NCBI RefSeq assembly: GCF_014596915.1
Contig: NZ_JACVWU010000016.1
Span: 1 to 64,000, forward strand
Reading direction: 5' to 3'
DNA length: 64,000 nucleotides
Origin: Streptomyces sp. TRM68416
Lineage (GTDB): Bacteria; Actinomycetota; Actinomycetes; Streptomycetales; Streptomycetaceae
Positions 57,832-64,000 of the stretch are shown here, piece after piece. A program made the translations under genes and the position numbers. The notes beneath the pieces were generated by a model that worked only from the letters and a program-made list of their open reading frames with translations, was not told the origin of the DNA and ran no database searches. The first letter of the stretch is position 1; each line of letters starts with the position of its first letter.

Positions 57832-60030
57832 TCACTCCCCCTTGCCGGCGCGGAGCTCGACAACGAGGCGCGTGAACATGGTTCTGACCGGGTGGCTGGT
57901 GACGTCGGTGGCCCCTCGGAACTTCGCCCGCCGGGCACCGGGCGTGAAACGCAGAACCCCGCCGTCCACCTCGCAACCCTCAAGTGCCACGAGTTCCGCC
58001 CACTTCAGCCGGGGGCGACCCCCGGACCGCACGTCCACCTCCGCGACGGGCACCATCGGAACGATCTCGTCGCCGCCGCGCGGAATGCTCACCTCGGCGT
58101 CGATCCGCCACTCCCCGTCGTCGCCGATCGTCGCGCGGAGGTCGACCAGCTCCGGAACGACCGGCCCGGTGGGCACCTTGGCCTTGGGCTTCTTCTTCAC
58201 GGTCAATGCCTTGCGCAGGGCTTCACCGCCCTCGCGTCCGGCACGTTTCGGCTGCCGTGCGACAAGGTCCCTGACCGCCTTGTTGACCTCGAAGGTGAGG
58301 GTGTTGATCCGTCGGTACGCGGACGGCGACCAACGTAGAGTCAGCTCCTCCGTCTGTCCCCAGCGGTCGTGCTCGGGCGGTTCCGCGGCGCGCAGGAACT
58401 CCTCGGCGTCCTGCGCGAAGGGGGCGGACTCCCCCACAGCCTCCCCCACCAGGAGAACGGCCTGGAACGGGTTGGTGCCGAGCGGCAGGTTGGGAACCCC
58501 GGCTCTCCTGACGGTCATACGGTTGCCTCGTAGCGAGTGCACTCGGTTCCTCGGCCCGTCCTTCTTCTGATCGGCGTCGGTCAGGGCGTCGGTGACCAAC
58601 AGGACCGCTTCGTGCGTCCCGAGGGTTCCTCGGGCGCCGCCGAGCAGAGGCAGCTTCAGCGGAACGTTTCGCGCCGCCACCTGCCCGGCCTCGGTGAGCC
58701 GATCCACTGTGGCGCCGTCGTAGTACGCCCGCAGGGCGCGGGTTCGGGAGGGTTGCTCGACCGATGGGTCCACCTGCACCTCCGGTACGACCACTTCGTC
58801 GCCGTTGCGCATGGCACGGACGTAGACCTCCAGCCGAGGCGGCCTACCGCCGCCACCGGTCATCGCGGCCCAGAAGTCACGCCCCAGGGCTTTGACCAGA
58901 CGCCGGTGCATCCGGCGGATGTCCCGTGGGTCCTCACTGCCTTCTTCCTCCGCGTCCACGAACTCGTCGTCCGCATCGGACGCCTTCTCGTCGAGGCTGG
59001 CCACGTCGTGCGCGCCGACGATGAGGAAGGAGGTACCGGGTTCGTCGTTCTCCCGCGTCAGATGCAGGCGGGCCGCCGTCTCCTCGTCCGCCCACCAGGA
59101 GCGGGCGACTTCAGCACCCCTGGAATCAGGATCGGGCCGACCGAACCAGGCGGGTCCTGCGAACGCCCTGCCGTCGACCTCTCGCCACGGCAGTTCCAGA
59201 CGGCCGACCAGTCGACGTTCCCTGCGCCCCTCGTGCGGCTCGGAGAGGGTGGAGTTGATCAGTACGAGCCCGAGGGCGCTGGTGGCCCACAGTGTCGCCT
59301 TGCCCAGGCCGTACGAACCACCGGCGCTGTGACCCGACTTGAGGCTCTCCAACTGCCGTCGGACCACGGCGGCGAACTTGCCGTCCGCGTAGTCGTCGCC
59401 GGTGAGCCCCGAAGCGTTGTAGTCGTCGACCCGCAACAGGACCAGACGGTCCCTCTCGTACATGTCGCGTACCCCGGCGTCCACGACCCGTCCGACCTTC
59501 TGGTTGCCTGCCGTCTCCGAGACAGCGGAGTAGTGCGGGAGAAGTTCGTCCCACAGAATCGCCTCGCGGAAGTCGGCCAGGGCTTTGCCGGTCAGCTCGT
59601 GCAAGGTGTAGCGGACCCGGACCGGGCGACCGTTGTCCAGCCGCTCGTCGAGACTGTTCTGGCATGTCTCGCGCGCGAGTACCTGCACGTCGGCGTCGAA
59701 GGCGAAGGCGGCGGCATTGCCCAGGTCACGACCGCCGTCGGGATAGCCGTGTCGGTGGTGCCAGAAGAGCGGGAGGCCGGCCTGGGTGTCCGTGGTGCGC
59801 ATGTGCACCGTACCGATGTCGGTACCGAGCGCCTTGGCGATGTCCGTCATGACGGTCGGGCGGGGCGTCGACCGTCCTGTGATCCACGCGGAGACAGCCG
59901 CCCGGGTCAGCCCCAGCTCCTCGGCGAGTTCGGCCTGCGTCTTCCCTGCCAGCTTCAGCTGTCGGGACAGCCAGGGCCCGAACTCCTCACCTGTCTCCAC
60001 GTGCCACCCGTTCTCTCCTTGGAGCCGCAT
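57832..60030 (-). CDS. HTH-GHKL (MutL/MORC/Hsp90-like) ATPase fusion
   Basis: About 732 residues. An XRE-type helix-turn-helix (about 15-70, TQAELAEELGLTRAAVSAWI) is fused to a GHKL ATPase: N box ARETCQNSLDER (Glu121, Asn125), G1 box LLRVDDYNASGL (about 199-209) and G2 box SAGGSYGLGKATLW (about 235-248). A long middle region and a C-terminal beta-rich domain follow (VRSGGRPRLKWAELVALEGC). ATG 60030 is used; GTG 60048 and GTG 60000 are alternatives with no decisive ribosome-binding site. First gene of a three-gene operon. The HTH suggests it binds DNA near its own promoter or invading DNA. Confidence 0.86.
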   Translation of the reverse strand: MRLQGENGWHVETGEEFGPWLSRQLKLAGKTQAELAEELGLTRAAVSAWITGRSTPRPTVMTDIAKALGTDIGTVHMRTTDTQAGLPLFWHHRHGYPDGGRDLGNAAAFAFDADVQVLARETCQNSLDERLDNGRPVRVRYTLHELTGKALADFREAILWDELLPHYSAVSETAGNQKVGRVVDAGVRDMYERDRLVLLRVDDYNASGLTGDDYADGKFAAVVRRQLESLKSGHSAGGSYGLGKATLWATSALGLVLINSTLSEPHEGRRERRLVGRLELPWREVDGRAFAGPAWFGRPDPDSRGAEVARSWWADEETAARLHLTRENDEPGTSFLIVGAHDVASLDEKASDADDEFVDAEEEGSEDPRDIRRMHRRLVKALGRDFWAAMTGGGGRPPRLEVYVRAMRNGDEVVVPEVQVDPSVEQPSRTRALRAYYDGATVDRLTEAGQVAARNVPLKLPLLGGARGTLGTHEAVLLVTDALTDADQKKDGPRNRVHSLRGNRMTVRRAGVPNLPLGTNPFQAVLLVGEAVGESAPFAQDAEEFLRAAEPPEHDRWGQTEELTLRWSPSAYRRINTLTFEVNKAVRDLVARQPKRAGREGGEALRKALTVKKKPKAKVPTGPVVPELVDLRATIGDDGEWRIDAEVSIPRGGDEIVPMVPVAEVDVRSGGRPRLKWAELVALEGCEVDGGVLRFTPGARRAKFRGATDVTSHPVRTMFTRLVVELRAGKGE

Positions 60031-60518
60031 GCGGATCGTGTGCCGCACACCAGGAGGCTAATTTGACAGAGGTCAGCGCGTCAACCGAAAGTTGATCGGG
60101 CTCGACACCCCGGACACCTTGAACACTTGTCCAACTTGCGCCAAATCACCCATTTTGCACGACTTCATACCCGGCGACCCGCGATCAATCGGAACGACCA
60201 ACTCCGTTAGTTGGAACGAAAGTTCGGGGTTGCACGGCAGAGTGACTACCGCTAGCTTAAATAACGATGGCGAGTCTCATCTCGCTCGCGAACTCCGAAA
60301 TCGGAGAGGACGGGCGACCGGGGAAGAAGTGTGTCCAAATTCAGCCCCGAGCCTTGCGCGAAAAAATTTTCTCGAAATCAGGTGACGCTCGAAAGATCCA
60401 CCCGGTAGCGTGATCGCCGGAAAAACCAACTCACTACTACTTCATCTTTGCTCACGGGGGCACGTGCACCTGAAACCCCTGTGCGATCAGGGCATGTCGA
60501 ACAGGGGTGGACCACTTC
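60031..60518. promoter_or_regulatory. AT-richer divergent control region of the island
   Basis: A 488-bp gap that is clearly less GC-rich than the rest. It contains TCAAC-N5-GTTGA (60081-60095) and CCAACT-N5-AGTTGG (60198-60214), related inverted repeats that could be sites for the HTH-GHKL protein. No gene is supported. Confidence 0.55.
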
Positions 60519-60725
60519 ATGGATGAACAGGGCTACAGCGACCTCCTGCACTCGTCTCGGGAGCTGAGTTCGTTCTATTTGGAAATCGGTGCGGCCAAGA
60601 GCAAAGTTGAGGTCGTGAAGATCCTCTACGGATACAACCTGTCCGAAGAGGCCTTCGACGAAGGATTCCCCGACCTGTCCAAGGCCGTCCAGGATCTGCC
60701 GGACGACGACTCCACCACGGCCTGA
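60519..60725 (+). CDS. Small acidic protein upstream of the giant GHKL ATPase
   Basis: A 68-residue acidic, helical protein (MDEQGYSDLLHSSRELSSFY, ILYGYNLSEEAFDEGFPDL) that I do not recognise. ATG 60519 or GTG 60507 may start it. It is followed 99 bp later by the ATPase gene. It may regulate the ATPase or be an unrelated small gene. Confidence 0.6.
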   Translation: MDEQGYSDLLHSSRELSSFYLEIGAAKSKVEVVKILYGYNLSEEAFDEGFPDLSKAVQDLPDDDSTTA

Positions 60726-60824
60726 CCAGCCAGACGCAGCACGGATCCGGGATTCTTCAAGTACGAGAGCCGGCCCGTCACTCACACTTTCGTCGAACCT
60801 CGATAACCCAGGAGCGCAGAAGCA

Positions 60825-63800
60825 GTGCCGTCTTCGTCCTCTCCGGTGATCCAAACCGTTCTCGAACAGTCCTCCCGCGTCCTGCACACCTACGCCGTGG
60901 ACCCCGGCCTCGTGGCCGAGCACGCCAATGGTGAGCGCCGTATCACTCAAGGCGGATATGGCGACCGTCAGCTTTTCGAGCTTGTCCAGAACGCGGCCGA
61001 CGAAATCGCAGACGAGCCGGGCGGTCGAATTCACGTGGTCCTCACGGAGTCGCATCTTTACTGCGCGAACGAAGGGAACCCGGTCACCTCCGAGGGCGCC
61101 GAGACAATCCTTCGCATGAGTATGTCGAAGAAGCGCGGAGGCCAGATCGGGCGATTCGGCGTCGGCGTGAAATCGGTTCTCGTAGTGACCGACGCACCGG
61201 AATTCTTCAGCCGCACCGGAAGCTTCGGATTCGACCGCGCCTGGTCGTACGAGCAGATCAGTGCCGTCCCCGGTGTCGCGGAGCGGTACGGGCCGGCGTT
61301 CGATGCCCCCGTCCTGCGCATGGCCCGCCCCCTCGACGAGGCCTCGGAGCGCGCCGCCGACCCCGTCCTGAACGAACTGCTGGCATGGGCGACGACGGTC
61401 GTCCGCCTCCCCCTGCTGCCGAAGGCCGACGTCCGGCTGGGCAAGGACATGCACGGCGGCCGCGCCAAGGACCACGGCGAGCCCCGTGAGGAGTTCCCGG
61501 TCGGCTTCCAGCTCTTCTCGCCGCACGTCGCGAAGGTCGTACTGGAGGATCGGCGGCCCCGCCCGCCGGCCCGCCGTGTGCTCACCGCCCAGCGGAGCGG
61601 CGACCTGCACACCGTGGTCGAGGAGCGGACCGGCAAGGACACCGCGACCGCTCGGTGGCGCGTGTTCACCACCACCCACCAGCCCGGTCCGGCGGCGCGC
61701 GCGGACGCCGGCGAACTGCACGACCGGCTCTCGCTCGACCTCGCCTGGGCCGTCCCCACCTTGGAGAAGGATCCCGAGAGCGGTCTGTACGTCAGCTCAC
61801 GAGCCCGTGGACGCGGCAAGTTCTGGTCCTTCTTCCCCACCAAGTACGAGATGTCCCTGAGCGGCGTCCTCAACGGCGCATGGAAGACGAACGAGGACCG
61901 TCAGAACCTCCTCGACTCCTCCCCGTTCAACCAGGAGATGATCCGGGTGGCGGCGCAGTTGGTGGTCGACTCGCTGACCGCCCTGGCCCCCTCCGAGGAC
62001 CCCGGCGCCTACCTCCCGCTGCTGCCCGGCCGTGTGAAGGAGTCGATCAGTTGGGCCGACGAGTTCCTCACTCGGGAGATCTGGAGTCGGGCGGCGACCG
62101 CGCCGTCGCTGCCCGACCAGGACGGTGTCCTGCGCGTCCCGGCCGAGCTGCGGGTCCACCCACGCCCCGACAAGGACCTGAAAAGTCTGCTCCGTTGGCT
62201 GCGGATGTGGCACGAGTGTCCCGGCCGCCCTTCGAACTGGCTGCACCCGAGCGTCGAGGTCGACGGCTTGCGTTCCGGAAAGGTCGTGCACGTCCTGGAG
62301 GCGGCCGGGCACGAGCGAGCCGACGTCCGTGAGTGGCTGGAGGCCCTGGTCGGAAGCGGGACCGTCGAGGCGTCGAAGGCGGCTGTCCGCATCCTCGCGG
62401 ACATGATCGAGGTCGGTTCTCCCCTCGCCGAGCAGGCCCGCAAGGCCCACATCGTGCTCACCGAGGAGCACGGGCTCGTCCCCCCCGTGCCCGGCAGGGT
62501 GTTCCGTCGCGTCGACCAGGGCGGCCTGCGCGAATCCACCGTGTACGTGGTCGACGAGCTCGCCCAGGACCCTTCACTGGCCCACGCGCTCAACGTCCTC
62601 GGCATCCAGGAGGCCCACGCCGAGGGTCGGTTCGTCAGCGTGCTCGACCAGGGGTTCGACCACTACACCCCGTCGGACTGGGAGCGGTTCTGGGAGTTGT
62701 TCCGCCAGGCCGGTGTACGTCGCATGGCCCAGCGGGTCCTGGACCGGGTCCCCGCTCCGGGCTCGACGCTCCGTGTGCGCACCGCCGGTGGACGATTCCG
62801 ACCGATCGAGGACTGCATGCTGCCGGGCGCCGTGGTGAACGCCGAGCGCGACCCGAGCGTCGCCGTCGACATGGGGTTCCACTCCGACGACGTGTACTTC
62901 TTCTCCCAGGTCGGTCTGCGGGAACGACCGGTCGGCGGAGTGCGGCCCGCGGCAGGTGAGGAGTGGTTCGAGGAGTACCGGGAAGCCGTCCACGCCGCCT
63001 ACCTGCGCAGTCTGGCCGCCGACACCCCGCGTCCCTCGTTGAACCGGACGAAGTTCGAGGGCGCTGCGATCGGCGGCCCGCTCCATGTCTTCCGCGCGCT
63101 GTCCGAGGAGTCACGCGCGGCCTTCCTGAAGGCGCTGCCCGACGACGCCGTGGTGGACAACTGGACCCTCCAGGTCGGCGCGCAGACCAGCACCCGACAG
63201 GCGGTGATCTCACCGATCCGCTGGATGCTCAAGAAGCACGGCACAGTCGCCACCTCCCAGGGGATCAAGCCCTTGACGGAGGCCGTCGGTCCGCAACTGG
63301 CCGACTACCGCGACGTGCTCCCGGTCGCCGACGTCTCACCCGAGAAGGCCCGCAAGCTGCGGCTCCCGACCACCGTCGACGAGGTTCCGGCCGACCGCTG
63401 GGACGCACTCCTCGAAGAGGTCTCCCGCAGCGAGGACGACTCCTTCGTCGGCGCCACCTACGTGATGCTGACGCGCTTCGGCGCGGACTTCCCCGAGGAC
63501 TCCCTGACCCGCTGCCGGATCGGCGACGCGTGGAGCACCCGTCCCGACGACGAGATCACTGTCGCCGTCGGTGCCGCCGAGTACCGGGTGCTCCGTGCCG
63601 AGCAGCTCCCGGCGCTGCTCGTGCCGACCTCCGGGGACGCCGAGCTGATGGTCGAGAAGTGGGGCATGCTCCGCTACACCGACGTGATCAGCAAGGAGAC
63701 CCGCGAAGTGCCGGAGGGCGACCCCGTGGCGCTGGTCGAGCTGTTCCCCGCTCTGCGGCAACGCCTGAACAGCGGGAACCGGAACAGCATGGTGCAGCGG

Positions 63801-64000
63801 TGCACCGAACTGGAGGAGGTCGTCCGCACGCCCAAGGGCACTCAGCCCTCTCCTCTGGACGCCGTGCGCCAGGACAGCACTGTCAAGATCCGTGTGCCTG
63901 TGGAGCCCGAGCCGATGCTGCGGCTGATCGACCGTGAGCTCGGCCTCGGCCTGGGCGCGGCCGGCTGCCGGGCGGTGCTGGAGCACCAGGACCGTATGGC
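60825..64000 (+). CDS. Giant sacsin/Hsp90-like GHKL ATPase, partial
   Basis: An open frame of at least 1,058 residues that continues past the right edge. The N-terminal ATPase has the N box LFELVQNAADEIAD (Asn56), the G1 box LYCANEGNPVT (about 79-89, NEG in place of DNG, as in sacsin-like proteins) and the G2 box GQIGRFGVGVKSVL (106-119). The rest is long and helical or beta-mixed, with segments such as RGKFWSFFPTKYEMSLSGVL and ENRQNLL-like NEDRQNLLDSSPF. Sacsin-like ATPases occur in restriction-modification and defence neighbourhoods. AGGAG precedes GTG 60825. It is on the opposite strand to the HTH-GHKL operon. Confidence 0.88.
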   Translation, partial: MPSSSSPVIQTVLEQSSRVLHTYAVDPGLVAEHANGERRITQGGYGDRQLFELVQNAADEIADEPGGRIHVVLTESHLYCANEGNPVTSEGAETILRMSMSKKRGGQIGRFGVGVKSVLVVTDAPEFFSRTGSFGFDRAWSYEQISAVPGVAERYGPAFDAPVLRMARPLDEASERAADPVLNELLAWATTVVRLPLLPKADVRLGKDMHGGRAKDHGEPREEFPVGFQLFSPHVAKVVLEDRRPRPPARRVLTAQRSGDLHTVVEERTGKDTATARWRVFTTTHQPGPAARADAGELHDRLSLDLAWAVPTLEKDPESGLYVSSRARGRGKFWSFFPTKYEMSLSGVLNGAWKTNEDRQNLLDSSPFNQEMIRVAAQLVVDSLTALAPSEDPGAYLPLLPGRVKESISWADEFLTREIWSRAATAPSLPDQDGVLRVPAELRVHPRPDKDLKSLLRWLRMWHECPGRPSNWLHPSVEVDGLRSGKVVHVLEAAGHERADVREWLEALVGSGTVEASKAAVRILADMIEVGSPLAEQARKAHIVLTEEHGLVPPVPGRVFRRVDQGGLRESTVYVVDELAQDPSLAHALNVLGIQEAHAEGRFVSVLDQGFDHYTPSDWERFWELFRQAGVRRMAQRVLDRVPAPGSTLRVRTAGGRFRPIEDCMLPGAVVNAERDPSVAVDMGFHSDDVYFFSQVGLRERPVGGVRPAAGEEWFEEYREAVHAAYLRSLAADTPRPSLNRTKFEGAAIGGPLHVFRALSEESRAAFLKALPDDAVVDNWTLQVGAQTSTRQAVISPIRWMLKKHGTVATSQGIKPLTEAVGPQLADYRDVLPVADVSPEKARKLRLPTTVDEVPADRWDALLEEVSRSEDDSFVGATYVMLTRFGADFPEDSLTRCRIGDAWSTRPDDEITVAVGAAEYRVLRAEQLPALLVPTSGDAELMVEKWGMLRYTDVISKETREVPEGDPVALVELFPALRQRLNSGNRNSMVQRCTELEEVVRTPKGTQPSPLDAVRQDSTVKIRVPVEPEPMLRLIDRELGLGLGAAGCRAVLEHQDRM

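Overview
The window is chromosomal DNA from a Streptomyces. It is very GC-rich with strong third-position GC bias, uses GTG and TTG starts often, and carries Tat and lipoprotein signals, an NsdA-like TPR regulator and an ANTAR protein. The block with the LPMO, SPFH protein, NlpC/P60 protein, cslA, glxA and GH6 endoglucanase has the gene content and order I recall around SCO2833-SCO2838 of S. coelicolor. I ran no similarity search; family calls come from motifs and memory.

Layout. 0-7 kb: an OmpR-type two-component pair, a spermidine-synthase-like protein, an NsdA-like regulator and a phosphatase. 7-12.2 kb: a PAP2 phosphatase, then a tight three-gene operon of a Cas4/RecB-like nuclease with an Fe-S-type Cys set, a protein of unknown function and an SF1 helicase. 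12.2-18.6 kb: small conserved genes, the first of three identical tRNA-Lys(CUU) genes, an M6-type protease, a PAS-GGDEF-EAL protein and a flavin oxidoreductase. 19-27.6 kb: a catabolic and transport cluster with two Asp/Glu-racemase-superfamily enzymes, a D-2-hydroxyacid dehydrogenase, an amidase, a DUF3830 protein, an EhuBCDA-type ABC importer and an IclR regulator. 27.7-39.2 kb: the second and third tRNA-Lys genes, an acyl-CoA-synthetase-like gene and the hyphal-tip glycan block. 39.4-52.4 kb: mostly housekeeping and accessory genes, including an ANTAR protein, a class F sortase, a LAxTG protein, a ROK regulator beside a Gfo/Idh/MocA oxidoreductase, FAH, a YidC-like insertase and a GH30 glycosidase.

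53.1-64 kb (running off the right edge) is an accessory, defence-like island next to a decayed HNH gene. A + strand operon encodes a Vsr-type endonuclease and two C5-cytosine methyltransferase-like proteins. In the first the catalytic Cys is replaced by Arg; in the second ENV is changed to EQV. A convergent - strand operon encodes an HTH-GHKL ATPase fusion, an unrecognised 332-residue protein and a DUF6339 protein. A divergent + strand unit encodes a 68-residue protein and a giant sacsin/Hsp90-like GHKL ATPase that is cut by the window edge. The parts resemble described restriction-modification neighbourhoods with MutL/MORC-like ATPases, but this combination is the strongest candidate here for an undescribed system.

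Two of the three tRNA-Lys genes are followed by a second copy of their own 3' half and terminator, and both duplications are joined through the same 40-bp sequence. One of them now supplies the 3' end of the acyl-CoA-synthetase-like gene.
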